A stretch of 64,000 nt of DNA from Geosiphon pyriformis (Eukaryota > Glomeromycota > Glomeromycetes > Archaeosporales > Geosiphonaceae): the NCBI GenBank assembly GCA_016748015.1, contig JAAOMT010000003.1:729187-793186 (forward strand), written 5' to 3'. The notes under the pieces were generated by a model that worked only from the letters and a program-made list of their open reading frames with translations, was not told the origin of the DNA and searched no databases. The position numbers and the translations under genes are program-made. The first letter of the stretch is position 1, and every line of letters begins with the position of its first letter. This document shows positions 12,306 through 22,540 of the stretch, piece after piece.

Positions 12306-13291
12306 TGTTATCAAAGGTTTTTGGTCTCTTCTTAGCTCTTGTATGTTTGTTGTAATGCTGTTAATTTACGATTATGGAAAGTGTTTGAACCTCCGATAAC
12401 TGAATTTATCTTCAAATTATCTCCTATAATTTGAACTGCTGGACTTATAAGTGGAATGGCCAATTCTGTGCCAGTTACTTTATATAGTTACATTGTAGTA
12501 AACATCAACCCTTTCCCAGGAATTGCTTGTCTGGAAGCTTACTAAAAATGTGTAGTTACTTTGCTGTAAAAGTCAACTCTTCTACAGGAATTTTTGTCTG
12601 TAGAATACCCAAATAATTTATAATAAGAAAAGAAAAAGAATAAAGGAAATATAAAAGAAAAAGTAAAACTGATAATTTATGGAAGTCATTTCGGATCTAG
12701 GCCTGGAAGTACTTTAACAGTCTACTGAAATTGGTAGCTAATTAATTTCAAACTGTTAGTAGGAATTGGTTAATTTCAAGAGAAATAATTTAAGAATTTG
12801 GCTTTTCGAATTTATTTGATATTTATTTTGTTTTTGTGTGTAAAAGATGATTCTAATTATTAAATCTCAAGTACGATACATTTTTTCAAAGAGAGAAGCT
12901 CTTCTTTTATACAACTTGTCATAACACTATTCTATGAACTTGAACTTTGCTCTTTTTTATAATTTTACTGAACTAACAATACATTTTGGCAAACTACAAG
13001 TTATTTCTGCAAACTATTAGATATTTCAGTAAACTATCAATTATTTTGGCAAATTTCTACAAATTTCAGCAAACTTTTGAATATTACATATTTCGGGATA
13101 TTGCATGATTGATCATTGCACTTAGGTTACATTTGTGTTATGTACAAATTGGGTTATTAATTAAATGATAATTTCGGACATTTTGATAATGTAATAAGTG
13201 ATAATTTGAAACAATAATATATGCTAATTAATGATAAAATTTATAAGGGTAATTTTATGCTAAACAATATCTCTAATTTTGTTTGGTAACA
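12306..13291 (-). repeat. 3' LTR of G2
   Basis: 986 bp, aligned end to end with 21176-22162. On the minus strand it opens TGTTACCAAAC and ends in TTTGATAACA. It holds a TATAAAAG box (12911-12904) preceded by the short tandem GAAAT-type units (about 12960-13080). The stop codon of ORF3 lies inside it at 13262-13260. Confidence 0.9.
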
Positions 13292-13979
13292 TAACTTCCT
13301 TCTCAAGACTGAGCTCCATCAAAGTCCAAGTACTGTCTGTAATTTCCAGATAATAATCCAAAATTATTGAAGAAATTTGGTCTGAAAATTGTTGAAATTT
13401 CAGTTCTGTGAGCTTTTCAATGTATTGAATCTTCAAAGGCTGTAAAATTGGGTTTTGTAGGACGTTTTCACAGATGTGAAATAGGTCATAAAGTCTAAGA
13501 GCAGCTTTTAGTTTATAACGACTGTTTGTAGGTCCAGCTGTTGTCTTAAATTCATTGTGGAGTTGTTTCCGAATAGCTTCTTTTGTGAGGTTTGCTGCTG
13601 TAAGCTCCCATTTTTGTTCGTGAAGTGTTTTTCCAATGTAGAAATATCTATATATTGGAGTATAGTCATAGTTTTTTTCATTAAGACACAGTTGGAGTTT
13701 TTGTTAAATAGTAGTATTTGGTGGAATACTAATAGGAGTAAGTATTAAGTTTTCTCTTAAAGCAAGCTTTAAAAGTTCTGGCAGGTGAATTCCAGAATAA
13801 CTTCTTGTGTTCTTCTTATATGGGTGATATTTTTGTAAATTTGGGGCTAAATTTGTGACTACTTCTGTTTGGATATAATTAATGTAGTTTCCAATAACAG
13901 TAATAGATAATTCAGGTATTATTTTTAAAGCTAACATTAGTTTTTGGGATAATTGTTGAATGTTTTGAGGAATAGTCAT
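13260..13979 (-). CDS. ORF3 of G2, unknown protein in env position
   Basis: A separate ORF beginning 122 bp after the integrase stop. It starts at ATG 13979 and ends at TAG 13262-13260, which lies 30 bp inside the 3' LTR, so it overlaps the polypurine tract and LTR start. The length is 239 codons. One TAA (codon 93, near 13703) interrupts it where G3 reads CAA. The equivalent in G3 is exactly the same length (720 nt). The predicted protein is hydrophilic and mostly helical, rich in Leu, Lys and Gln. I see no signal peptide, membrane span, furin site or cysteine pattern, so it is unlike a fusion envelope. I do not recognise the family. Confidence 0.65.
13292..13304 (-). promoter_or_regulatory. 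Polypurine tract of G2
   Basis: Minus-strand GAGAAGGAAGTTA lies directly before the TG of the 3' LTR, the standard place for the plus-strand primer of an LTR retrotransposon. It also codes for part of ORF3. Confidence 0.6.
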
Positions 13980-14101
13980 TATAAGAGATTTGACAATAAA
14001 AGAAAATTATTTTTGGTGTATGGGTTTTTATGTTATTTTTGTTTTGTTTTTGTGAGATTGTTTCTAAATTATAAGAAGATAACTATAATAATAAATTTAA
14101 A

Positions 14102-15277
14102 TTAAGTGTTCAAGTTGGGAGATTGTTCAATGACAACTATTGGTTCTAAATTCCAGGGAATATCTTTGGGATTAATTAAAGGGGAATGTGTACCAATTTG
14201 TGGAATTAATGGTTCAGGATTGTTTCTGGAATTATAGTGTTTTAAACGATTTTCATGTGCAACTTTTGCTAGGATTTTGTCATCAAGTCTTAACTTGTAT
14301 GATCCATTGCCTAGGACTTCATAGATAAAGAATGGTCCATCCCATTTATTTTCAAATTTTCCACTCCATTGTTTTTCAGCTTTAGTTTTGTGTAAAAAAA
14401 CTTTGTTTCCGATTTTAAATTCATTGGTAACTGGAGGCAATTTGTTGTTCTGCCATTTTTTTTGTTGAGCTTGAGAGTGTTTAATATGGGTGGCTGCTAT
14501 TCGTTGTTTTCCTTCCAATGTGCTAAGCAGAGTGTAGGCTCTTCGTTGTAGTGTTTCTTGGAAATTGTTTTTATTGATTGGTTGTGCTGGGTATGTTTCC
14601 ACTGTGAAACTAATTGGTAATATTGCTTTTCTTCCATAAGTTAAATCAAATGGTGTGTGTTTTGTGGTATCTTGTTTTAGTGTTCTATATGCTAGTAACA
14701 CTGATGGAATAAAGAGATCCCATTCTTGCTCAAAATCAGTTGAGATTTTGGCTAATGATTCACACAATGTTTTGTTGAAGCATTCTACAAGTCCATTTGT
14801 TTGTAGATGGTAGGGCAAAGATAATGGTCTCTTGATATTAAATTGTCCACAAATTTCCTGGATTAAATTGTTCACAAAATGTGTTTCTTGATCAAATAAA
14901 AGTTCTATTGGGCATTTATGTCTACAAATAATGTCTTCGTAGATAAAATTTGCTACTGATTTCGCATTTGCTCGTTGAATGGCTCTGGCTTCAGGCCATT
15001 TGGTGAGATAGTCTACAGCTATTACAATATAATGGTTTCCTTGGTTTGTAATAGGGAGTGGTCCAACTAAATCGATACCAACTTGGTTAAATGGCTGTCC
15101 AACTTTGATTGGGTTTAAAGGTTCTGTAGGGCGAGTTTCTCTTTTTTTTTGACAACTATCACAAGACTTAACATATTCATGAATGTCTTTTCTCATTTGA
15201 GGCCAAAAATAATATGCTAGTGTTCTCTGGGTGGTGCTGTCTTTTTCTAGATGTGCTGATGAAGAGTCTGAGTGCAT
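14102..15277 (-). CDS. Integrase of G2 (391 codons open)
   Basis: Retroviral-type integrase, the C-terminal part of pol. The open stretch starts inside the zinc-binding domain: His2, His9 and the Cys39/Cys42 pair (C-D-S-C). The catalytic triad is Asp69 (GIDLVGP), Asp129 (FDQETHF) and Glu165 (LVECFN), with the DD35E spacing expected of the family. A GPY/F-like module follows (WDGPFFIYEV, about residue 320). The C-terminus ends 122 bp before ORF3. The enzyme would insert the element's cDNA with a 4-bp stagger, as the flanks show. A TGA near 15340 separates this stretch from the linker after RNase H. Confidence 0.85.
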   Translation of the reverse strand: MHSDSSSAHLEKDSTTQRTLAYYFWPQMRKDIHEYVKSCDSCQKKRETRPTEPLNPIKVGQPFNQVGIDLVGPLPITNQGNHYIVIAVDYLTKWPEARAIQRANAKSVANFIYEDIICRHKCPIELLFDQETHFVNNLIQEICGQFNIKRPLSLPYHLQTNGLVECFNKTLCESLAKISTDFEQEWDLFIPSVLLAYRTLKQDTTKHTPFDLTYGRKAILPISFTVETYPAQPINKNNFQETLQRRAYTLLSTLEGKQRIAATHIKHSQAQQKKWQNNKLPPVTNEFKIGNKVFLHKTKAEKQWSGKFENKWDGPFFIYEVLGNGSYKLRLDDKILAKVAHENRLKHYNSRNNPEPLIPQIGTHSPLINPKDIPWNLEPIVVIEQSPNLNT

Positions 15278-15533
15278 GTTATATAAAATGGTTTTTTTTT
15301 TATGTTCTTGTATTAATCTTAGTAGATTGTCTGGATTTCTGAAGTTTCAATAATAAATAATGTTTTTGTGTAAGAAGTATTGTTTGGTTTGTTGTTGTAA
15401 CTGATGTTTTTTATCTGGGGACCAATCTGTTGGGATTGTTAATGTCTCCAGATATTGTTTAAGATTGTTGTAGTTTTCGGGGTTCATTGTTTGTTTTTTT
15501 GTTGTTAATTCAAATGGGTGTTGTTTTTATGTT

Positions 15534-17369
15534 CTAATCTTGTCTCATTCTTGAGAGACAATCAACATTGGTGTGAAGTTTTCCTGGTTTGTGATGTACA
15601 ATGTATTGGTAGTTGGCTAAAAATCCTGTCCATTGGGTTTGTTTGGCATTTAGCTGAGTGTTTTTGTTTTGAAGCCATTTGAGTCCAATATTATCAGTAA
15701 TAATATCGAATTCTTTGTGTTTGAGGTAAAGGTTGAAGTGATGTAAGGCCCAGATTACTGCTGCAGTTTCTAATTCTGTTGCAAGGTAGTTTTTTTCAGC
15801 TGGCTTCAATGTTTTGCTAGCATAAGCAATTACTTGCTTATTTCCATTGTCATCTAACTGTGATAAGATGACACCAAAGGCAGTATAAGAGGCATCTGTT
15901 GCTAACTGGAATCGGTTGCTGAAATCTGAGTAAGCGAGAATTGGAGCTGTGATTAGTTTTTCTTTGAGGATTTCAAATGCATTTTGGTGTTCAGCAGTCT
16001 ATTTGTATTCGACATTTTTGGTGGTAAGCTGGTTGAGAGGTTTTGCGATTTCTGAAAATTTTTTGATAAACTTCCAATAGTAGGAGGCTAACCCTATGAA
16101 TCCTCTTAATTCTGTAGTGTTTTAAGAAGTTTTGAAGTTTTTGACAGCACTGATTTTTTCAGGATCTGGTTTGATTCCATCTTCACTAATGACGTGACTA
16201 AGAAAGACCAAGCTTGTTTTTCTAAAGTAGCATTTTTCGATGTTGAGTTTCAGTCCTGCTTTTTGTAATCATTGATATACTTTTTGCAGATGTTTTAAGT
16301 ATAATTCAAACGATGGAGAATAAACATCAGTATCGTCAAGATAAACGACTACTGACTTCCAAAGAAGTTTTTTGTACACAATATTCATTAATCTCTGAAA
16401 TGTTGCTGGTGTATTACATAATTTGAAAGGCATTACATTGAATTCGTAGTTTTTTCCTTGGGTTGTAAAAGCTGTTTTGGGACAATCTTTGGGATCCATG
16501 GCAACTTGCCAGTATTCGCTTTCTAAATCTAGTGTTGAAAAGTATTTGGATTTTCTAAGGGCATCTAACATGTCATTGATTCAGGGAAGAAGGTAGGCAT
16601 CTCTTATGGTGACACTGTTGAGTTGTCGATAATCAACACAAAATCGTATTTTTCCATTTTTCTTCTTAACTAGGACTACAGGCAAGGCCCATGGACTCAT
16701 TGATGGTTGAATAAGCCCATTGTTAAGCATCTGTTGTACTTCTTCTTAGATAAATTGGTGACTTTCTAGAGCAACTTGGTAGGCTTGTTGTCATCTTGGT
16801 TTGGCATCTCCTGTATAGATTTGGTGTTAAACCAAATTGGTTCTTCCTAAGTCATTGTTGTTTTCAGCAAAGATATTGGCAAATTCTGCAATTAGCTCTT
16901 TAAGCTGGTTTTGTTGTTGTGGTTCAAGTTGTCCCATATTGATTCGAGATAGTTTTTCTATAACAACATGGTAGTTTTCAGAGCTGGTGTTTGGGTTGAT
17001 TTTTGGTAGTAAATGTCCAATAATTTCAGAGAAATCGGGGATTGTTTGGGGTAATTCTTGTTGAAAAATATTACTGTGAATAACTCTAATATCTAAGTTA
17101 TTTAATAAAACTATGGGAAAATTGTTGGAATTGTAAAAAGTAACTCTGATTTTTTTTGTTCTTTTTGGAATATAAATGTTTGGGATCGAGATATTATATT
17201 TCAAGCAGATTTGTTCATTGGACTCAAAAATTTGTTGTGTGGTTGGCTTTTCACAAGTATAAATTTCAGAGTGTTCTCCAAAGGGTGAAATGGTAATTGG
17301 TTGTAGAAGTTGTAAAATCTGGTGAGATTTTTTCTGTTTGTTAAAAGCTATGTTTACTGGAACTGTGAA
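15534..17369 (-). pseudogene. RT and RNase H of G2
   Basis: Reverse transcriptase and RNase H part of pol, collinear with G3 55390-57230. It begins with about 190 residues of linker. RT follows from about 16830, with the segment CVDYRQLN, the LDLESEYW core, the MPF segment, and YLDD intact at about 16350. RNase H is seen at 15809-15534 with TELETAAVIWAL and the IITDN motif. It ends at a TAG (15536-15534) present in all three copies. In-frame stops include TAA (near 16754) and TGA (16583-16581 and 16271-16269). Two of these face CAA, CGA or AGA in the other copies. Confidence 0.85.
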
Positions 17370-17996
17370 TCATCCAATTAAACCAAAACCTTAGGTTCTT
17401 CTTTCATTTTTTCCCAATAGTTCTTTTTGATTGATTAATTGTAAACCCGAAATGTTGATTAAGAATAAATAAATGACTTGGGCAATTTTCTTGGCATGTT
17501 CAATTTTAAATGGCTTGTCAGTTTCATTTTGGAGTATTACTGTTATGTCACCAGTATATCCAGCATCAATTATTCCTCCTTTGACATTGATTTTTTTGCT
17601 TGCCAAAGAGAACCGGGAGACAATTTGAACCATTGCTTCTGGCAGGATTTCGAGAGCAATTTTGAGGTTGATTTTTGTGAGAGATCTGGGTTTGAGAACG
17701 AGAGTATCCTTGTCTGAATATCTTAGGTCATATTCAGCATCAATTTCATGTGCTTTTTTGGGTTTTATTCCTTGTCCGTTGTTGTTGAAGTATTTGAGTT
17801 GTAAGACAGGCTGGTTTTTGATGAGATAGATGGGTGTTGCTTCAATTTCTTCTGTTGCTTCAGGTTCTCCAAATTCAATTTTGTTCTCATCATTTTTACT
17901 AGACAGAGGAATGCTAAGAGCATAGCATTCAGGACACCACTGTTCATTACAAGGCATAATGCATTTTTCACATAGCCTAATGTTTATTTGCTCCAA
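17370..17996 (-). CDS. dUTPase domain of G2 pol
   Basis: Open for 201 codons. The first 30 residues carry two CxxC-type pairs (C-E-K-C and C-P-E-C). From about residue 84 it shows the motifs of homotrimeric dUTPases: motif 1 EYDLRY (88-93); motif 2 near 123-133 (VQIVSRFSLAS); motif 3 GGIIDAGYTG (140-149) with the catalytic Asp144 and Tyr147; motif 4 KKIAQ (169-173). Motif 5 follows a TAA as GFGLIG, against GFGSTG in G3. Such enzymes hydrolyse dUTP to dUMP and PPi and keep uracil out of cDNA. It sits between protease and RT. The Ala-Glu in motif 1 and Arg in motif 2 suggest decay. Confidence 0.85.
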
Positions 17997-18569
17997 TCAT
18001 TGAATTTGAGCTTCTTGGGTTGGGTAGATGTGACTTGCAATTTGGTAGTAGACTTCTACTTTATCTTCGTAATCGAATCCAGCTAATTCTATAGTGTATT
18101 CAATGTATTCTGCTTCCTTCATTTGATAGACATCTTCTTTGGTAGCTCCATTAATTAATGCCTTTGTTAGGTCGAAAATCATCTCAGCATTATGGGGGTA
18201 GTGATAAAGTTTGTTGAAAGTACTGTTGTATACCATATTAAAGGGTGTTCTTTTTTTTACTTTTTCTGCAATTGATAAAGCATATTGGCAGGTCTGATTG
18301 CAGACTCCTCCTTTCATTGCTACATCAATCCAATTACATTTTTTTGGTAGCATATCTCCACAAGTCAAACAAGAGGTGTTATCCCATTTTCTGTTTCTTT
18401 TTATTAGATGGCCCCATTGTTTTCTATGGCAAGTCTTGCAGTAATAACAAGTATGATTTTTATATTCTTCTTCAAGTGAAATGCAGGCTCCCATTGAGGA
18501 GAGTTTCTTGTGGCAGTCCTTGAATGTAAGGGCGTTGTTTTTGTGGTTCTGGTTTTGAATAAGGGACAT
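17997..18569 (-). CDS. Cysteine-rich module of G2 pol
   Basis: 190 open codons between protease and dUTPase. Paired cysteines recur: C-H-K-K region, C-Y-Y-C-K-T-C (about residues 42-48), C-L-T-C (about 69-72), then two more Cys in V-C-N-Q-T-C. This suggests one or two structural zinc sites. A helical segment of about 80 residues follows. The frame is set off from protease by an 11-bp deletion near 18530 relative to G3, and it ends in a TGA just before the dUTPase frame continues. I do not know this module from other retroelements. A nucleic-acid-binding or cofactor role is only a guess. Confidence 0.6.
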   Translation of the reverse strand: MSLIQNQNHKNNALTFKDCHKKLSSMGACISLEEEYKNHTCYYCKTCHRKQWGHLIKRNRKWDNTSCLTCGDMLPKKCNWIDVAMKGGVCNQTCQYALSIAEKVKKRTPFNMVYNSTFNKLYHYPHNAEMIFDLTKALINGATKEDVYQMKEAEYIEYTIELAGFDYEDKVEVYYQIASHIYPTQEAQIQ

Positions 18570-18999
18570 TCCATCTGGTTGTTACTAGTTCTTTTGTTTC
18601 AAGAGAATCATTTGTTGAAAAGTACTGTTGTTCAGTTTTATCGGTCCAATTGGAGGTTGATCCAAGTGCCATAAATGTTTCAATGATGGGCTTTTCTTCT
18701 TCCGGTTTGAATTTAAAAGCTGGGGCTTTTTTGGAGCATTTGTTGAATGTACCACAAGTGGCAGGTACTCAGGCATGTTGTTCTTAGTAAGAGATTGTTA
18801 ACTTTTGTGTCTCCCAATTCAGATTAGCATTGGCTTTTTGAAGCCAATCATTTCTGATGAAAGCTTAGTACTGGGGTGCGTTCATTACAAAAACTTTGAC
18901 TGGAATGGTGATTCCATCAAGAGTGAATGGAAAATTGTCAATTTCTTCTACTGGAGTCTTTTTCATGCCATCGGCAGTAACAATTACTGTTTGAGCTGG

Positions 19000-19488
19000 T
19001 CAGTCGACATTTCTCTTTAACTGTTGCATTAACTGGTAGGTGATGATGCTTCCAGTGGATCCACTGTCTAGGATCAAGCAAATTGCCTTTCCTTCGACTT
19101 CTGTTTCAGTGTACATAGCAGTAATTGCTTTTTGTTTGTTGGCGGCCGCATTGCTAAGCAGGAATAGTGACTCATTTGCTTCAAACTCAAAAGAAAATAT
19201 GTCTGAAAGGTTGGCGTTTTCAGCAATTCTGGCTGGTGGAATTGTGGTAGAAGTATAGGAAGGGTTTTGTTGTTGTGCTGCAGCTCTACTTTCTGAGAGT
19301 GAAGTATGGTAAAAATCCTGTTCTTCAGGTATTGTAAGATAGCTAGGTTGAGTATAATAATGGTTGGGTCTTGGCTGAGCTGGATTTTGGGGAACTAATT
19401 GGTTATTCGAATTGATTCTATTGTTGTTTACTTGGTATTGGTTTTGTGGTGTAAATTGATTTTGCAGAATTAATTTTCGAGTAGGCAC
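19000..19488 (-). CDS. Aspartic protease region of G2
   Basis: 162 open codons. The N-terminal 90 residues are a Gln/Asn/Pro-rich tail of gag. The protease core starts near residue 130, where LILDSGSTGS gives the D-S-G catalytic triad (Asp codon 19068-19066) of retropepsins. One Asp per subunit means it would work as a homodimer and cut the gag-pol polyprotein. The frame ends in a TGA after RNVD. The same site in G3 is Asn-Asn-Arg, so only this copy keeps the active site. Confidence 0.8.
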   Translation of the reverse strand: MPTRKLILQNQFTPQNQYQVNNNRINSNNQLVPQNPAQPRPNHYYTQPSYLTIPEEQDFYHTSLSESRAAAQQQNPSYTSTTIPPARIAENANLSDIFSFEFEANESLFLLSNAAANKQKAITAMYTETEVEGKAICLILDSGSTGSIITYQLMQQLKRNVD

Positions 19489-19489
19489 T

Positions 19490-21161
19490 TGATAATGTTG
19501 TGTGGATGGTTGTTGGTATTGCTGTTGGATTAGCTGTGGGGCAGACTGATAATAGTTACTTTGATATTGGGGTCTTGGTGGATAGTAAGCTGGTGGTGGT
19601 GGTTGATAATAAGATTGCTGTGGTGGAGGGTAACATTGATTACTCCTATTTTGTTGGTCTTGTTGTAGCTTTCTGCAATCACTTTTCCAGTGGCCAAGAA
19701 TTCCACAGTAATGACAACTCTGAAACTGGTTATTAGAGGGTAATATGAAGTTGTTTTGATTCTGTCTTTGGGGTGGTTGATATCTTTGGGGTTGCTATTG
19801 TTGTTGGTTGGTGAAATAGTTTTTGACTTTTTTTGTGAGTTGGTCAATTTTTTTTTCAGCTGCTGAGTTGGTTTCTCCAATGGCTAAGTTCATGAGTTTT
19901 GTACGATTGGCTTCTTTCATGGCCATTTCATATCTTTTTGCATGCTGAATGGCAGAGTTTAAATCTTCTGAGGCATGTGAGCGAACCTTTTTAATCAGTT
20001 TATCTTTTAAACCAGCGATAAATTAATCCAAGATTTGAGCATCGGAATAATAATCATTAGTTTCAAGTTGGCAAATTTGTCTGAGAAGTTTGTTGAATTT
20101 CTCAATATAAGTCATAACAGATTCGGAGAGTTCTTGTTTGATATTGTGAAAACAATTTCGAAGAGTGATTGAAGTGTTGTTATCGGTGAATTGTTCTAAG
20201 AAGGCAGTTTTGAAAGCTGTCTAGTCATTAAAAGGGGTAGTCAAGTTTTCAAACCATTCACCTGCTGTTCCTTTAACATTCTGGCAGCATTCCATCCATT
20301 TGCATCTCCAGCTTTAATAACTTGGTTGAGCCATTCTTGGAGACTGGTTTCAATGTCTTCTTCATTGAATTCAGAGATTTTTGTAATGTATGCTGTCATT
20401 TCATCTTTTTCATTTTTACTGTCTATTGATTCTTCTTCAGATATTTTAGAGTCGTTTTCTTTGTTTGCTGCTGTCTTAGAGTGTTCACTTCAATTTTCAG
20501 CTAGAAAGTCAAGAAGATTGGAACTAGTTTGAAGGGGTTCTTGTTGTCTGATGGGACTTTTGGGTGATGTAAAATCTTCTAGTCTTGCAAATCGATTTAA
20601 GGGTGAATTAGGTGTTTGTGCTTGTGTAAGTGAAGCTGGAAAAGATGTGATAGTAAGTGGAAATTTTGAACTGGTTCTTTGTTCAGGTGTTTGTAAGTGT
20701 TTAGCAGTTTTTTTTGGTAGTATTGGGGTATTTGTGATGGTTTTTGAGTATTGCTTCAATTTTTGTTTGCCTTTGTTGCTTGTTTCTGTCTCTGATTCAA
20801 AATCAATGAAGTATTGAGACTGCACTGGATATGTTTCTTCACAGTACTTGATAATGTTAAAATTTAGTTCTTGAAAGTAAGTGACAAGTGTTTTACTGTT
20901 AAGGTCTTCAGTTTTTAACTGTAAATAGTGTACTAAATTATTGTAAAGGTTGCTTCTAACTTCTGAGATATTGTAATTTCCAAAAAGATAATTGTTGATG
21001 CAGTTTTCAATGTATTGGTATACTGATTTCTTGACAACTTCAATTCCGTCTGAAATGTTGAATCTTTGCTTGCAGTGGGTGTAAATTGATTGGTAATACT
21101 CTAGAGTTGTTGCATCTGGTGTGGTTGCCACTTTGAAGTTGTTTTGCTGTGTTGTTTCTGT
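19490..21161 (-). pseudogene. gag of G2 (capsid and zinc knuckle)
   Basis: Gag region. Comparison with G3 places the ancestral start at 21161 (ACA here, ATG at 51566 in G3). The N-terminal 213 codons are open (from 21131), ending in TGA 20492-20490 where G3 has CAA. A deletion of about 22 bp relative to G3 near 20280 shifts frame inside the capsid domain. The nucleocapsid CCHC knuckle C-X2-C-X4-H-X4-C is intact at 19716-19675 (CHYCGILGHW...C). It would package the element's RNA in virus-like particles. Confidence 0.8.
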
Positions 21162-21173
21162 GAGAGAGCACCA
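21158..21173 (-). promoter_or_regulatory. Primer binding site of G2
   Basis: Two bases after the 5' LTR the minus strand reads TGGTGCTCTCTCACAG. The leading TGG complements the CCA end of a tRNA, and the position is standard for a Ty3/gypsy primer site. I cannot name the tRNA. G3 has TGGGGCTCTC in the same place. Confidence 0.6.
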
Positions 21174-21175
21174 AA

Positions 21176-22162
21176 TGTTACCAGAGGTTTTTGGTCTCTT
21201 CTTAGCTCTTGTATGTTTGTTGTAATGCTGTTAATTCATGATTATGGGAAGTGTTTGAACCTCTGATAACTGAATTTATCTTCAAATTATTTCTTATAAT
21301 TTGAACTGCTGGGCTTTATAAGTGGAATGGCCAATTCCATGCCAGTTACTTTGTATAGTTACATTGTAGTAAACGTCAACTCTTTTCCAAAAATTGCTCA
21401 TCTGAAAGCTCACTAAAAATGTGTAGTTACTTTGCTATGAAAGTCAACTCTTCTACAGGAATTCTTGTCTATAGAATACCCAAATGATTTATAATAAGAA
21501 AAGAAAGAGAATAAAGGAAATGTAAAAGAAAAAGTAAAACTGATGATTTATGGAAGTCATTTCAGATCCAGGCCTGGAAGTGCTTTAACAGTCTACTGAA
21601 ATTGGTAGCTAATCAATTTCAAACTGTTAGTAGGAATTGGTTAATTTCAAGAGAAATAATTTAAGAATTTGGCTTTTCGAATTTATTTGATATTTATTTT
21701 GTTTTTGTGTGTAAAGGATGATTCTAATTATTAAATCTCAAGTACAATACATTTTCTCAAAGAAAGAAGCTCTTCTTTTATACAACTTGTCATAACACTA
21801 TTCTATGAACTTGAACTTTGCTCTTTTCTATAATTTTGCTGAACTAATGATCTATTTCGGTGAACTACAAGTTATTTTTGCAAACTATTAGATATTTCAG
21901 TGAACTATCAATTATTTTAGTGAATTTCTACAAATTTTGGCAAACTTTTGAATGTTACATATTTCGGGGTATTGCATGATTGATCATCACACTTAGGTTA
22001 TATTTGTGTTATGTACAAATTAGATTATTAATTAAATGATAATTTCGGATATTTTGCTAATGTAATAAGTGATAATTTGAAATGATAATATATGCTAATT
22101 AATGATAAGATTTATAAGAGTAATTTCATGCTAAACAATATCTCTAATTTTGTCTGGTAACA
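21176..22162 (-). repeat. 5' LTR of G2
   Basis: 987-bp LTR, nearly the same as 12306-13291. A TATAAAAG box lies at 21782-21775 on the minus strand. Upstream are imperfect 20-bp units built around GAAAT (about 21830-21960). It drives the element transcript (inference from position). Confidence 0.9.
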
Positions 22163-22166
22163 ATAT

Positions 22167-22540
22167 GATGCTAGCAGCACTAGATGTTAAAGCTAAAAAG
22201 AAGAAGACCAACTTGTTTACTAGTCTATTATTAAAAATTTTTGGGCTCTTAGTTGGAGTGAAGGTAACACTGAGTCTAATCCAAGTGTATTTCTTTAAAG
22301 AAACTTTGACTAATGAAAAACCAGCCAAAGATAAGAAAAATGCTTTAGTAGCTATCAAAGACAGCTTTTCATGATTATTAGGTAAATAAAAAACTTCTAA
22401 AATGTTTTGCTTAGTTGCTTTTACAACAAAGAGAGCTTTTTTGATTAAAATTTTATGAAATATCTCAGGAAAGATATCAGATGCAGCTTTTTTACTTTTT
22501 GCTCTGGTTGTAATTATAAAATTAAGAAGACAAAGAGTTT
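22167..22540 (-). mobile_element. ORF1-only LINE derivative, copy B (5' part)
   Basis: 5' piece of half-LINE B, severed by G2. It encodes the N-terminus of the ORF1-type protein (from ATA 22517, ATG in copy A) and matches 9250-9618 of copy A. The element boundary lies near 22536, where similarity to copy A stops and AT-rich spacer begins. Confidence 0.75.

Larger units (their letters stand above)
12306..22162 (-). mobile_element. Complete Ty3/gypsy element G2 with dUTPase
   Basis: 9857-bp LTR retrotransposon on the minus strand. LTRs are 21176-22162 (5') and 12306-13291 (3'). The internal order is gag, protease, cysteine-rich module, dUTPase, RT, RNase H, integrase and ORF3. The flanks carry a 4-bp target duplication, ATGT (12302-12305) and ATAT (22163-22166), with one transition, inside half-LINE B. 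The protein order marks it as Ty3/gypsy (integrase last). A GPY/F-like end is present on integrase and no chromodomain is seen. Coding frames contain scattered stops and three or four indels, so this copy is not autonomous. Confidence 0.95.

Noticed and set aside
13260-13979. ORF3 as a retroviral envelope gene
   Set aside because: No signal peptide, membrane segment, cleavage site or cysteine pattern. Position alone is not enough.
14102-15277. Chromodomain at the integrase C-terminus (chromovirus)
   Set aside because: The tail after the GPY/F-like module is short and Pro/Asn-rich, without the aromatic cage pattern of a chromodomain.
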